A DNA stretch of 64,000 nt from the NCBI GenBank assembly GCA_026002855.1, contig BPGD01000001.1, positions 4,348,001 through 4,412,000 on the forward strand, given 5' to 3'. The position numbers and the translations under genes are program-made. Under the pieces are notes generated by a model. That model was given only the letters and a program-made list of their open reading frames with translations, had not been told where the DNA came from and did not search any database. The stretch is from Bryobacteraceae bacterium. GTDB taxonomy: Bacteria > Acidobacteriota > Terriglobia > Bryobacterales > Bryobacteraceae. This document shows, piece by piece, positions 54,763-63,524 of this stretch (position 1 is the stretch's first letter; each line of letters opens with the position of its first letter).

Positions 54763-56480
54763 CGGTAGAGCCTCACGTTGTCAATTTCGAGCAGCGCTTT
54801 CCGGCCGGCCGGACGGGCGATGACAAATTCGAGAGAAATTGCTTCTTTCAGGTCCGCCTTGCCCAGCGTGGCGAAGGGCAGGCGGACGCGCCGCCATTCG
54901 GGCCCGGCCTCAAACGGCGTTTGCGCTTCCCCGCCCCGCCAGCGCAGCAGAAGCTGGCAGGCGCCATCGCCGCGCGCATCGAATTCCACTCCCTGCCAGC
55001 CGCTCAGGTCCACCGGCAGGACGGCGCCTTTCGACAGCGGAAGCACCATCGCCGCCAGCGGGCGGTCCTTGTCGCTCATCTCGGCCAATATGGTGAGGCA
55101 TCGGTTGCCAGGCGCGCGCTCGGGGAAATGGTAGGACATGCGCGAATGGTCGAGCCCGGAGTCGGTGCGGTTCACCCAAAGCGTGCCGAGCCGGGAGCGG
55201 CCGTCGGCGGAGTCAAAGTCATCAAGAAGCTCCGGCGCCGTGCCGCCGGTCAGCGGAAGGGGCGAAGGACCGGGCCGCTGCACGGCGGCCATCAGTTGCG
55301 CCCGGTTCACTTCCCTGCCTCCCAGCCACACGCGGCGCAGGCGGCGGATCTCGGCAATGCGCTCGTGCGGCCTGCCCTCAACGAGAATGAGATCCGCCAG
55401 TCGGCCGGGCTCGATCACGCCGCGGTCTTCCAGCCCGAGCAGCGACGCGCTCTGCGACGTGGCCGCGGCAATCGCCTCCAGCGGCGTGAATCCACAGTTC
55501 ACCATAAGCTCCAGCTCTCGCAGCGTGGATTCACCGTGCGGCGTGCCCGGCATGCCCGCATCCGTACCCGCGCCAGCGAGCAGGCCCGACTGGCGCGCCA
55601 GCGCGCAGTTGGCCATCAGGTGCGCCCAGCGCCGCTGCCGCGCCGGATGAACCTTCGCGCCTTTCGGCTCATAGACGGCGAGCGTCTGCACATAACCAGT
55701 GTGGTTGGCGAGCATAAGGCCCACTGTCTCCGCGTCCAGCACGCCGTCCCCAATGCCGTGGATGATGATGTCTACGCCCGCGCGCGCGGCTTCGCGGGCG
55801 CGCCGCACCGTCACCGTGTGCGTCACCACCTTCAGCCCGTTCAGGTGCGCTTCCTCGACCAGCGCCCGCAGCGTCTCCTCGTCCATCGACGTCATGTCCG
55901 GATCCACGCCGTATCGCCAGCCGTCAGTGAACACCTTGAGCAAGTCAGGCCGGTAGGGGATGATCCGGCGGACGGCGTTGCGCGCCTCGCGAGGCGTCAG
56001 CACCATCTGCGTGTGGAAATCCCCGCGGCCTCCCTCCATGCCGTGGCCGAGCGGTGTGGCGAAGCGGGCCGCCATCAGCACCCGAGGAGCTTCCAGGCCC
56101 GCGGCCAGCAGTCGGCGCATCGGTTCGAACTGCTCCGGATAGGTGCTCAGATCGACCACGGTTGTCACACCGTGCGCGAGGTACAGCTTCAGGACCTTCG
56201 CCCAGTCGAGATCCTTGCCGCCGCCGGCGGCCAGCAGGTGCGTGTGCAGATCAAAGAGGCCCGGCAGCACCGTGGCGCCCTCTGCCTGGATGACGGGCAG
56301 GCCGGCCGGAATCGGCACGCTTTCTCCCACGGCCGCGATGCGGCCGTCTTCGACAACCACCGTGGCCGGCCGGGCCGGGGCCCCGCGGCCGTCGACCACA
56401 ATGGCCCCGGTGATCGCAAATCGCTGCGCCCAGACGGAGGCAGCCAACCACAGGACGGCAAACAGGAGCCGGCGCGTCAT
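54759..56480 (-). CDS. Exported amidohydrolase with C-terminal CIA30-like domain
   Basis: 573 residues with a signal peptide (RRLLFAVLWLAASVWA). The metal-dependent hydrolase core has GLFDLHTHLLAAGGG (HxH), a metal-site His in GLKVVTHTVTV and another in IIIHGIG, and GAGTDAGMPGTPHGE (Asp), with imidazolonepropionase-type topology ending SLLGLEDRGVIEPGRLADLILVEG. From about residue 425 a galactose-binding/CIA30-like jelly roll follows (LSGWQGVEFDARGDG, EFVIARPAGRKALLEIDNVRLY). Reaction and substrate unknown. ATG 56480 starts the signal peptide. Confidence 0.85.
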   Translation of the reverse strand: MTRRLLFAVLWLAASVWAQRFAITGAIVVDGRGAPARPATVVVEDGRIAAVGESVPIPAGLPVIQAEGATVLPGLFDLHTHLLAAGGGKDLDWAKVLKLYLAHGVTTVVDLSTYPEQFEPMRRLLAAGLEAPRVLMAARFATPLGHGMEGGRGDFHTQMVLTPREARNAVRRIIPYRPDLLKVFTDGWRYGVDPDMTSMDEETLRALVEEAHLNGLKVVTHTVTVRRAREAARAGVDIIIHGIGDGVLDAETVGLMLANHTGYVQTLAVYEPKGAKVHPARQRRWAHLMANCALARQSGLLAGAGTDAGMPGTPHGESTLRELELMVNCGFTPLEAIAAATSQSASLLGLEDRGVIEPGRLADLILVEGRPHERIAEIRRLRRVWLGGREVNRAQLMAAVQRPGPSPLPLTGGTAPELLDDFDSADGRSRLGTLWVNRTDSGLDHSRMSYHFPERAPGNRCLTILAEMSDKDRPLAAMVLPLSKGAVLPVDLSGWQGVEFDARGDGACQLLLRWRGGEAQTPFEAGPEWRRVRLPFATLGKADLKEAISLEFVIARPAGRKALLEIDNVRLYR

Positions 56481-56544
56481 CCCTCTATTTTGTTCGAACG
56501 CGGCTGTCGGCATCGGCGGCCGCCCGCCCGTGGCATGGCTTGGT

Positions 56545-57837
56545 TCAGAGCAGCCGCGTCACGCCGGGCGTGAACACGGGATAGCTGCCGTCAGCCTGGG
56601 GCCAGACTGGCGGTTCGGTGTTCTCGTGCACATCTTCCGGCCGTGGCGGGTAGTAGAAATTCGAATTCCGCACACGCTCCCAGGCGAGCTCCTGTCCTGT
56701 GTAGCAGGCCAGTTGGCCCATCACGGCGATCAGCGTCGACCGGACCATGTAGTCGCCATTGTTGAGCGGCTTTCCCGCGCGAATGGCCTGGAACAGGGCC
56801 GCGTGCTCCAGATCGTAGGCGTTGTTTTTCGACGGGGGCTGGGCGCTGGACCAGTTCGTCTCGCCGGTGATGCGCAGGTTCAGCAGGTCGCAGCGGCCTT
56901 TGGCTCCGAGAATCAGCGAGGAATTTTCGTTGTAGCAGTTGTCAATGGTTCGGCAATATGCATAGACACGGACGCCATCAGGAAACTCATATACAACGGC
57001 GTGATGGTCGAAAACAGACCCGAATTCTTCTCCTCTGAGAGTGGATCGTCCGCCCATGCCCCAGCACCGCAGCGGCGCGACATTTCCCAGGACCCAGGAG
57101 GCGCGGTCCAGATTATGGATCAGAGTCTGGGGCACATCGTCGCCGGAAAGCCAGTGAAAATGATACTGATTTGAGGTTTGAAATTCCAGTTCTTTCTGCT
57201 TCGGCCGGCGCTGCCGGACGACATAGGGCGGCCGCAGCCAGGTTTCCTGAATGGCGACGATTTCGCCGATCATTCCGGCGTGCACTTTTTCGATGGTCTC
57301 GATATAACCGGGGTGATACCGCGACTGAAGCCCGCTCACCACGCAGAGACCTTTCTTCCGGGCGAGCTCGCAGGCCTCTTCGACGGCCTTTACGCCGGCG
57401 GGATCAATGGCGTGCGGCTTTTCGACGAAGACGTGTCTGCCCGCCTCAATCGCGGCTCTCAGATGCAGTGGATGAAACTTCGCCGCATTGGCGATGATGA
57501 CAACGTCGCTGGCCTCGATCACCTGCCGGTATGCCTGGAAGCCGGTGAAGAGACGGTCGTCAGGCACATCCACCTGATCCGGGAATCTGAGCTTCAGCGA
57601 CGTTCGCTTCTCCTCACAGCGGTCGCGCAGGATGTCGGCCAGGGCGACGACACGGACGTCCTTGCCGGCGCGCATGGCATTCATCGCCGCCGCCTCGCCG
57701 CGCCCGCCACAGCCGATCACGCCCACGCGGATCACTCCGCTTCCCCGGACATGCACGCTGAGGCTGGCCGGAAGCCAGGCGGCCGAAGAAGCAAGAAATG
57801 AGCGCCGCGTGGCGCCTTCGAAATGGATGTCGTGCAT
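56545..57837 (-). CDS. Exported Gfo/Idh/MocA oxidoreductase
   Basis: 430 residues. The Tat-type leader (ATRRSFLASSAAWLPASL) is followed by a Rossmann domain (IRVGVIGCGGRGEAAAMNAM) and the EKP motif (HVFVEKPHAIDPAG). The Tyr/Asp-rich substrate domain contains DVPQTLIHNLDRASWVLG. AGGAGG four nt from ATG 57837 fixes the start. Exported members of this family act on sugar or cyclitol derivatives; the reaction is unknown. Second of two paralogues in tandem, 68 nt after the upstream one. Confidence 0.88.
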   Translation of the reverse strand: MHDIHFEGATRRSFLASSAAWLPASLSVHVRGSGVIRVGVIGCGGRGEAAAMNAMRAGKDVRVVALADILRDRCEEKRTSLKLRFPDQVDVPDDRLFTGFQAYRQVIEASDVVIIANAAKFHPLHLRAAIEAGRHVFVEKPHAIDPAGVKAVEEACELARKKGLCVVSGLQSRYHPGYIETIEKVHAGMIGEIVAIQETWLRPPYVVRQRRPKQKELEFQTSNQYHFHWLSGDDVPQTLIHNLDRASWVLGNVAPLRCWGMGGRSTLRGEEFGSVFDHHAVVYEFPDGVRVYAYCRTIDNCYNENSSLILGAKGRCDLLNLRITGETNWSSAQPPSKNNAYDLEHAALFQAIRAGKPLNNGDYMVRSTLIAVMGQLACYTGQELAWERVRNSNFYYPPRPEDVHENTEPPVWPQADGSYPVFTPGVTRLL

Positions 57838-57905
57838 GAGGCCTCCTGTTGCGGCCGCGATTCTACCGCAGCAGCGCCACGGGCGCCTCCCCCCGGGAAC
57901 GGAGG

Positions 57906-59252
57906 TTAGCGGAAGGCGGCTTCGCCTGTCGCCCATTCCCAGCCGGTTCTCGGCGTGCGCGCGAGCCACCGGGAGGCCTCCGGCTGATTTTCGAAATCCT
58001 CGCGGCGCGCGTCCCAGCGCAGCTTGAGGCCGGTGCGCAGGCTGATGTTGCCAAGGTGAGCCACAGTCGTCGCACGCTGCCCGGCCTCAGCATCCACAGG
58101 AGGGGGCCGCAGGCCGCGCACTGCATCGAGAAACGCGCGCGCGTGCTCGGGCGTGGCATCACGGGCGCCGGCGTGCCGGGCTTCCGTTCGGAAGCGCGGC
58201 GCTGCAATTTCAGCCGCGTTGATCAGCGGCTGGAGCTCCGGGATGATCTCAAAGCCCACCCGGTCGGCCAGCAGCGTACCCTCGGTACCGTAGAAGGCCA
58301 TGCCGTTGGGGCGGTCAAATGGCCCTCGTGCGTTGTAATAACGCATGTCCGGCGAGCGCAGTCCCAATCCCAGCCCGTTGACCAGAAGACATTCGTATTG
58401 GAGGACGAAGCCGGGATATTCATACGTCACCACGAGCACATCGGGCATCTGGCCGGCATCCATCCCTTGCTGAAGGACGTACCGGCCGCCGCATGCCGTG
58501 ACCGTGAAAGGAGCGTCGACACCCATGACCTGGTGCACGGTGTCGAAGCGGTGTGTGCCGAAATCCGTGATGTAGCCGCCGGAGTAGTCCCAGAACCAGC
58601 GGTAGGTGCCGAGGAAGCGCTTCCGGTCGAAAGGCGCCAGCGGCGCGGGTCCGCAGTACATGTCCCAGTCCAGCCCGGCCGGCGGTTCGTCGGGCTCGGC
58701 CGGGCCGATGCCGTGCGGAGTCATGTTGACGCAGTTCCAGGCGCGCACGAAGTGAACGCTGCCGATCCGGCCTTCCCGCACCATCGCCGCGCACTGTTGA
58801 AAATGCGCGGCCGAACGGTGTTGGGTGCCGGGTTGGACGATGCGCCTCCAGCGCCTGGCGGCCTGCACGATCGCGCGGCCCTCACGGATCGAGTACGCCA
58901 ACGGCTTTTCGACATACACATGTTTTCCTGCCGCGCAGCCCGCCACGGCTGCGCCGGCATGCCAGTGGTCGGGCGTCGCAACAAGGACCGCGTCAATGTC
59001 CGTGCGCTCAAGCAGCCGACGGAAGTCCTGGAAGACGGCGGTAGCCCCGCCACTTTCCCGGCGGAGCCGCTCCGCGTTGGGCAGGTACACGTCGGCGGCG
59101 GCCACGACTTCCGCGCCGGCCTCGCGCATCCAGCGGGTCACATAGCGGCCACGGGCGCCGCACCCAATGACGCCCAGCCGAACGCGTTCGTTGGCTCCGG
59201 CCACACGGGCGGCTGCGGCGGCCGTCCAGGCGAGCATGGTCCGCCTCCGCAT
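57906..59252 (-). CDS. Gfo/Idh/MocA oxidoreductase (second copy)
   Basis: 448 residues with a short twin-Arg/Ala-rich leader (MRRRTMLAWTAAAAARVAGA). Dinucleotide motif VRLGVIGCGARGRYVTRWM, DAVLVATPDHWHAGAA, EKP motif HVYVEKPLAYSIREG, and a substrate domain with YSGGYITDFGTHRFDTVHQVM. Only distantly similar to its downstream paralogue. It is the last gene before the tRNA-Ser locus and the mobile region. Confidence 0.88.
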   Translation of the reverse strand: MRRRTMLAWTAAAAARVAGANERVRLGVIGCGARGRYVTRWMREAGAEVVAAADVYLPNAERLRRESGGATAVFQDFRRLLERTDIDAVLVATPDHWHAGAAVAGCAAGKHVYVEKPLAYSIREGRAIVQAARRWRRIVQPGTQHRSAAHFQQCAAMVREGRIGSVHFVRAWNCVNMTPHGIGPAEPDEPPAGLDWDMYCGPAPLAPFDRKRFLGTYRWFWDYSGGYITDFGTHRFDTVHQVMGVDAPFTVTACGGRYVLQQGMDAGQMPDVLVVTYEYPGFVLQYECLLVNGLGLGLRSPDMRYYNARGPFDRPNGMAFYGTEGTLLADRVGFEIIPELQPLINAAEIAAPRFRTEARHAGARDATPEHARAFLDAVRGLRPPPVDAEAGQRATTVAHLGNISLRTGLKLRWDARREDFENQPEASRWLARTPRTGWEWATGEAAFR

Positions 59253-59330
59253 GATTCTGCTATCCTACAACGCGCGCGGCGGGTCGGCGACAGGCCGCCG
59301 TTGCGGCTGCGCCTGAAGGGCGCCGGCGCA

Positions 59331-59360
59331 TTGCGAATGCCTGGGTCGATCAGTTACATT
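59331..59360 (+). promoter_or_regulatory. Predicted sigma-70-type promoter of tRNA-Ser
   Basis: TTGCGA (59331-59336), an 18-nt spacer and TACATT (59355-59360) end 7 nt before the tRNA, so transcription would begin almost at the mature 5' end. Confidence 0.45.
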
Positions 59361-59367
59361 GGTGTAC

Positions 59368-59457
<90 letters not shown>

Positions 59458-59504
59458 CGCCAATCCTACATGATTCCGTTGAAATGATCTGCTGAGAGAG
59501 CTGG

Positions 59505-59546
59505 GCTCTTGGTGTCTGTAAATTTGCGAAAACCGACACCAAGGGC
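59505..59546 (+). other. Long inverted repeat between tRNA-Ser and the integrase-like fragment
   Basis: Twelve-bp stem (59505-59516 with 59535-59546, one G-T pair) around an 18-nt AT-richer loop. It could be a tRNA terminator, an attachment-core arm site or an old IS end. The core GGTGTC resembles the outer ends of the neighbouring IS256-family element. Confidence 0.45.
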
Positions 59547-59554
59547 TGGCTCCC

Positions 59555-59692
59555 ATGAAGCTCCGCAAACGCGTTCGTCTGCTCAAGAAAGTCCGTCTCG
59601 CCTCCGGCCGTTGGCAGTTTGTGTCGCTGCCGCGCAAGGGCGCCAGTTGGGTCTGGGATCCTCGACCGGGGCAATGGGATGGTGTCCCTACC
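59555..59692 (+). pseudogene. Possible N-terminal fragment of a tyrosine integrase, cut by IS256
   Basis: An ATG at 59555 opens a 56-codon frame that reads MKLRKRVRLLKKVRLASG, WQFVSLPRKGASWVWDPRPG and then runs into the IS end and stops at 59725. The Arg/Lys-rich start followed by a W-x-F/strand pattern resembles the SAM-like N-terminus of integrases common in Acidobacteriota. Position just after tRNA-Ser supports this; the fragment is too short to be sure. Confidence 0.4.
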
Positions 59693-59706
59693 GCAGTTGA
59701 AAGTTG
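59681..59706 (+). repeat. IS256 left terminal inverted repeat
   Basis: Begins GGTGTCCC and carries the 12-nt core AGTTGAAAGTTG. Pairs with 61078-61103 on the opposite strand with five mismatches. Confidence 0.7.
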
Positions 59707-59726
59707 CGCAGCGGTTCATGATTAGT

Positions 59727-61013
59727 TTACGCCACCGCCTGCCGGGTGGCTGGCTGCAATCCATCAAGGATTGCCTTCAAGGCCCACAGGTCCCGATAGC
59801 CCATAATCTTTCGAAACGATTTTTCGATTTCTAAGAAGGCCGCGGCCGACCAACGCGCCGCCATGCCCGTCCGCCAGCGGCACACGCGACGCGTGCGATC
59901 GCGGACTCCGGAATGCGGATTATCGACAATGTTGCTGGTCGCCAAGCATCGATGCAGCGAGGGCAGAATATCCAGCCGGTTGATGGTGAAGCATTCCTCC
60001 AAGCCTTCCAGCAGCGCCGCGGCGGCATCCGGATAATCCTGTTCCAGCCAGCCGGCGATCTGGCGAAACTTGGCCATGCCGTCTTTCTGGTTCATCTTCC
60101 AGGCGGCGCGCATCAGCGAAGCCGTCTGCGCTTGCTGATGGCGCGGCAGCCGTCCGAGCACGTTGCGTAGTTTGTGATTTCTACACCTTTGGACGGGCGT
60201 CTCCGCGCCGAACACCGCGTTGATGGCCGTGCGCAGCGCTTTCGAGCCGTCAATGACGAACAGGCGCCGGCGTGAGGGATCGACCCCGTGATCCACCAGA
60301 TGCTGGAGCAGATCCTTGGCGGCTTCGGCATTCTCGGTGGCTCCTTCGCGCAACCCCAGCACGTGCTTGCGGCCCTGAACATCCACGCCCACCGCGGCCA
60401 GCACACACTGATCCTGAAACTTCATGCCATCGATGTAGATGATCAGCAGATCGACCTCATCGAAGCGCCGTTCCATGAGTTGCTTCAGCGCGGCTTCGGA
60501 GGCCTCGATGGCTTCCCGGCTCACCGTCGATTTGGATACGCCCACCGTGTCGGCCATCTCCGCAATCACGTCCCGATATCGGCGTGTGGAAACACCGTTC
60601 AACAGAATCTGAAGCATGCGTCGGCCGGTGGCGTCCTGCTGCATGGCTTCGTAGGCCGGAATCGGCACTTCCTTGTTGGCCCCGCGACCTTTCTTCCGCA
60701 GACGCGGCTTGTTCACCTTGAGCTGGCGCTCTTTCAGACGCACGCGGCCGGGCTGCGTTCCGTGCCAGACGATATCGCCCTGGCGCGCCTTGCCTTGCTG
60801 CGGTGGTCCAGCCACTTGCTGCGCCGACAGCTCCAGCACCGCTTCCAGGCTGGCGCGGCCCATGACATCGATCAGTTCGTCGATGGCCAAGCGGCTTTGC
60901 TCGATCAGTTCCAACATCGGCAGTAGCGCCTGGCCGTTGCGCACCAAAAACTCGGCCACCTTGCGCTCGCCCACCTTCCCTTGCTTGTCAATCGTATGGT
61001 AGTTTCGATTCAC
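59727..61013 (-). CDS. IS256-family transposase
   Basis: 428 residues of the mutator-type transposase group. The first two catalytic Asp regions are LLIIYIDGMKFQDQCVLAAV and RLFVIDGSKALRTAI; the C-terminal helix-rich part contains FLEIEKSFRKIMGYRDLW. At the position where relatives usually have a Glu (NIIES-type), this copy reads SNIVDNPHSG, so the third catalytic residue may be Asp. That, and a short gap in WRTGMAARWSAAAF, make activity doubtful. The frame is otherwise intact. Confidence 0.85.
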   Translation of the reverse strand: MNRNYHTIDKQGKVGERKVAEFLVRNGQALLPMLELIEQSRLAIDELIDVMGRASLEAVLELSAQQVAGPPQQGKARQGDIVWHGTQPGRVRLKERQLKVNKPRLRKKGRGANKEVPIPAYEAMQQDATGRRMLQILLNGVSTRRYRDVIAEMADTVGVSKSTVSREAIEASEAALKQLMERRFDEVDLLIIYIDGMKFQDQCVLAAVGVDVQGRKHVLGLREGATENAEAAKDLLQHLVDHGVDPSRRRLFVIDGSKALRTAINAVFGAETPVQRCRNHKLRNVLGRLPRHQQAQTASLMRAAWKMNQKDGMAKFRQIAGWLEQDYPDAAAALLEGLEECFTINRLDILPSLHRCLATSNIVDNPHSGVRDRTRRVCRWRTGMAARWSAAAFLEIEKSFRKIMGYRDLWALKAILDGLQPATRQAVA

Positions 61014-61077
61014 GGCGGTTCTCCTTTTCCGGTTTGATCACCCCGATTCTATTCAGAATCAAGGGGAGCCGCCGCCT

Positions 61078-61103
61078 CAACTTTCAACTACAGGTGGGGC
61101 ACC
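61078..61103 (-). repeat. IS256 right terminal inverted repeat
   Basis: Mirror of 59681-59706. The stop codon of the adjacent secreted-protein gene lies within it, so the last few codons of that gene come from the IS. Confidence 0.7.
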
Positions 61104-61548
61104 GTCGTCTCCCGTTGGCGTCGTAACGGATTTCCAGTGATTGGAAGCCAGTATACGCTATGGCAACTCCTACCGCCCTCGCCGGCCCGCTGCCTCCCAC
61201 CCAGTGCATGAAGCACCCGCAGTAGAGTTGCACGCTGCCCATGACCGTAAAATCGCCGGTCCTGCCGTTGATGGGCATGCTTGCATTGGCAATCATTCCG
61301 CTGCTCGTGCTGAAGGTTTGGCTCCCGTCGGGAGCGATGATCCTTGTAGTCGTACTGTACGAGCCGTGGGCCTGGCAGCCCGTACTGTTGTCCACCGTGG
61401 TGCTGACAGCGTAGAGCGTGACACCATCCGTTGTGGCGTCGTTGTAAACGCTGATGTTGTACACCATCTGGCTGAGGGCGGGGCACGCGAGCAATAGCAT
61501 CGCCGCACATCCCCTCAGCAGTATGTTGGATCTTCTGATGGCTCGCAT
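61084..61548 (-). CDS. Small secreted protein, unknown function, C-terminus altered by IS256
   Basis: 154 residues. Signal peptide NILLRGCAAMLLLACPALSQ, then a beta-rich domain (MVYNISVYNDATTDGVTLYA, then GRTGDFTVMGSVQLYCGCFM) with a cysteine-containing segment and a CPTC tail. The final residues and stop lie in the IS256 inverted repeat, so the original C-terminus may be missing. ATG 61548 precedes the signal peptide and has GGGGG nine nt upstream. No family recognised. Same strand as, and 25 nt from, another small secreted protein. Confidence 0.6.
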   Translation of the reverse strand: MRAIRRSNILLRGCAAMLLLACPALSQMVYNISVYNDATTDGVTLYAVSTTVDNSTGCQAHGSYSTTTRIIAPDGSQTFSTSSGMIANASMPINGRTGDFTVMGSVQLYCGCFMHWVGGSGPARAVGVAIAYTGFQSLEIRYDANGRRRCPTCS

Positions 61549-61573
61549 GGCGCATACCCCCGAGAGAAAAGAG

Positions 61574-62158
61574 TTACGGCCACGTCCTTCCGCTGGCAAC
61601 GGCGCCTGCCGACTGCTGCGGGTCCCCGAGGATCACAATGCGCTTCCTGACGCGTGTCTTGATGTGTTCATCCAGGCGAGCCTGACCGTCCGGGCTTAGG
61701 AGCCGGAGGCTCGATCTCACGGCGGCGATCGCTTTGTCTTCCCGCGCTTTGAGCGATGCCAGCCTGGCATCGCGCGTCACCGACATGTCCTGGAGCGCCT
61801 CCTTCCGCGCCTCCTCAATCGTCTCCAGTTCCTCCCGAAGGCCCTGGACTGCGGCGATCAGCAGATACTTATCAGGGTCGGACAGACGGATATCTGTCAG
61901 CCGCATGTCCCGGCGCCGGGATTCCTCCTGCGACGGATTTCGGCGTTCGGCGATGGAGAGAATGAAATGACGGTAGGCGAGTTCATCCGGAATCAGATCC
62001 GGCGTCCTGGAGCCATCCACGACCACCGAAAGGCGGTGTTCCGAATGCGCCGGTTGACCGTAGGCCCGCACCATGGGCGCGAGCAGAAGAGGGAAACAGA
62101 TCCAGGCAGTCATTCGCGTAAATGCCCTTCCGCCTGATGAGTGCGTCCGGCAAGTCAT
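61574..62158 (-). CDS. Secreted helical protein, unknown function
   Basis: 194 residues. After a signal peptide (TAWICFPLLLAPMVRAYGQ) the protein is mostly helical and charged (YRHFILSIAERRNPSQEESR, then LREELETIEEARKEALQD and IKTRVRKRIVILGD), with a LxLLSPxGxARLDEHI segment. AGGAGG five nt before ATG 62158 fixes the start; an ATG one codon earlier is too close. The longer ORF upstream in this frame is a shadow of the IS3 transposase. Likely co-transcribed with the preceding small secreted protein gene. Confidence 0.65.
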   Translation of the reverse strand: MTCRTHSSGGRAFTRMTAWICFPLLLAPMVRAYGQPAHSEHRLSVVVDGSRTPDLIPDELAYRHFILSIAERRNPSQEESRRRDMRLTDIRLSDPDKYLLIAAVQGLREELETIEEARKEALQDMSVTRDARLASLKAREDKAIAAVRSSLRLLSPDGQARLDEHIKTRVRKRIVILGDPQQSAGAVASGRTWP

Positions 62159-62288
62159 CATTGCCTCCTCTGAATGGCTCCAGTTTACCCCCCCGCGAAA
62201 AATGTCAATCGCCAGATTGAAATAATAAGCGCGGAACTTTACTGCTCTGAGAACGGCGAAAGAATGGCAAACGGGGCACGAATTCCCC

Positions 62289-62332
62289 TGACCTGCTCCC
62301 GATAATCCCCTCCAGTCATGATTTGGAAAGCT
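62289..62332 (+). repeat. IS3 left inverted repeat
   Basis: Outer TGACCTGC and inner CATGATTTGGAAAGCT match the right end apart from a variable middle. The transposase ribosome binding site (AAAGGAG) lies 14 nt inside. Confidence 0.7.
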
Positions 62333-62362
62333 CTCTTGAAGACAGCAAAAGGAGCTTTCGAA

Positions 62363-63505
62363 ATGAAGAAGACGAAGTTCAGCGAAGAGCAGATGATCGG
62401 GGCCGTGAAGCAGCTCGAAGCCGGGCGCTCGGCCCGGGACCTGGCCCGGGAGTTGGGCATCAGCGACCAGACGCTGGACAACTGGCGAGCCAAGTACAGC
62501 GGCCTGGAGGTCAATGAGGCGCGGCGTCTGCGGGCGCTGGAGGACGAGAACCGGCGGTTGAAGACGATGGTCGCCGATCTCAGTCTTGACAAAGAAGCCC
62601 TGAAAGTGGTGATCCGAAAAAAACGGCTGGAGCTTGTGAGCGCACGGCGGGACGTGGCGTTCGTCATGACCGAGTTTCGGTCCAGCGAACGCCAGGCTTG
62701 CACGCTTCTCGACCTGGACCGCAGTAGCTATCACTACGAGGCTCGTCCCGATCGCACCATCGAGTTGCGCGAACAACTGATCAGGCTGGCGCGGCAGAAG
62801 CCGCCATACGGGTATCGGCGCCTGTGGGCGCTGCTGAGCCAGCGCGGACACAGGGTGAACGTCAAGCGCGTATATCGCCGATACCGGCAGGCCCATCTGG
62901 CGGTGGGGCGGCTGAAGCGGAAACGGCTGCAGCGCAGTGTCCCGGTGAACGCGATGCTGATGGCGCCGAATCAGAAATGGGCGCTCGACTTCGTTTCTGA
63001 TGGCATGGCGAGCGGCCGCGGCATTCCCATCCTGACCATCGTTGACGGCTTCACACGGGAGTGCCCGGCCATCGAAGTCGGCGTGAGCTTCGGCAGCCGA
63101 TAAGTCACGCGGGTACTGGAGCGTGTCATCGCCGAAGGTGGAGTGCCGAAGAGCTTGCGCGGTGACAACGGCCCGGAGTTCACGAGCCGGCATTTCCTGG
63201 CCTGGTGCGAACAACACGGCATGGCACTGGTGCACATTCAGCCGGGCAAGCCCATGCAGGACGGATATCTGGAACGCTTCAACGGACGGCTGCGCGACGA
63301 ATGCCTGAATGCGAATTGGTTGTTAAACATCGTGGATGCGAAACAGAAGATCGAACGGTGGAGGGTGGAGTACAACGAAGAACGACCGCACAGCAGCTTG
63401 GCGTACCGCAGGCCGAATGAATATGCAGAGGTGTGCTCTGAGCTCACCAGTAGGATGGCTGACAGACGTAATATGAAGAACAGCTTTCCAAATCAGACCT
63501 GGTAG
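62363..63505 (+). pseudogene. IS3 transposase: orfA and orfB fused by an A-run, with internal TAA
   Basis: ATG 62363 with AAAGGAG eight nt upstream. Residues 1-85 are OrfA (helix-turn-helix SARDLARELGISDQTLDNW, leucine-zipper ALEDENRRLKTMVADLSLDK). OrfB follows in the same frame because the slippery run at 62617-62623 has seven A; with six A, OrfA would end in KNGWSL-stop as usual and OrfB would be read by -1 frameshift. Codon 247 is TAA (63101-63103) after SFGSR, where relatives have Gln. The DDE residues lie at WALDFVSD, RGDNGPEFTS and ERFNGRLRDE, the last two beyond the stop. Confidence 0.88.
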
Positions 63506-63524
63506 AGAAAAACGGGGCAGGTCA
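63482..63524 (-). repeat. IS3 right inverted repeat
   Basis: Mirror of the left end (TGACCTGC outward, GATTTGGAAAGCT inward). It directly abuts the truncated YCII gene. Confidence 0.7.

Larger units (their letters stand above)
59681..61103. mobile_element. IS256-family insertion sequence
   Basis: About 1.42 kb, containing one transposase gene on the minus strand and bounded by imperfect terminal inverted repeats (59681-59706 and 61078-61103; 21 of 26 positions match, sharing the exact core AGTTGAAAGTTG). No 8-9 bp target duplication is seen at either end, so the copy may have been rearranged after insertion. The exact outer boundary could instead be 59693/61091. Confidence 0.75.
62289..63524. 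mobile_element. IS3-family (IS407-like) insertion sequence, inactivated
   Basis: 1236 bp with terminal inverted repeats beginning TGACCTGC (62289-62332 and 63482-63524) that end in the shared GATTTGGAAAGCT. One transposase locus fills it. No 3-4 bp target duplication is evident. The right end interrupts a YCII/DGPF gene. Transposase lesions (fused frame and in-frame stop) indicate a dead copy. Confidence 0.85.

Noticed and set aside
62162-63235. Minus-strand extension of the secreted helical protein to 553 codons
   Set aside because: It crosses the IS3 element in antisense. A strong AGGAGG and a signal peptide mark the true start at 62158.
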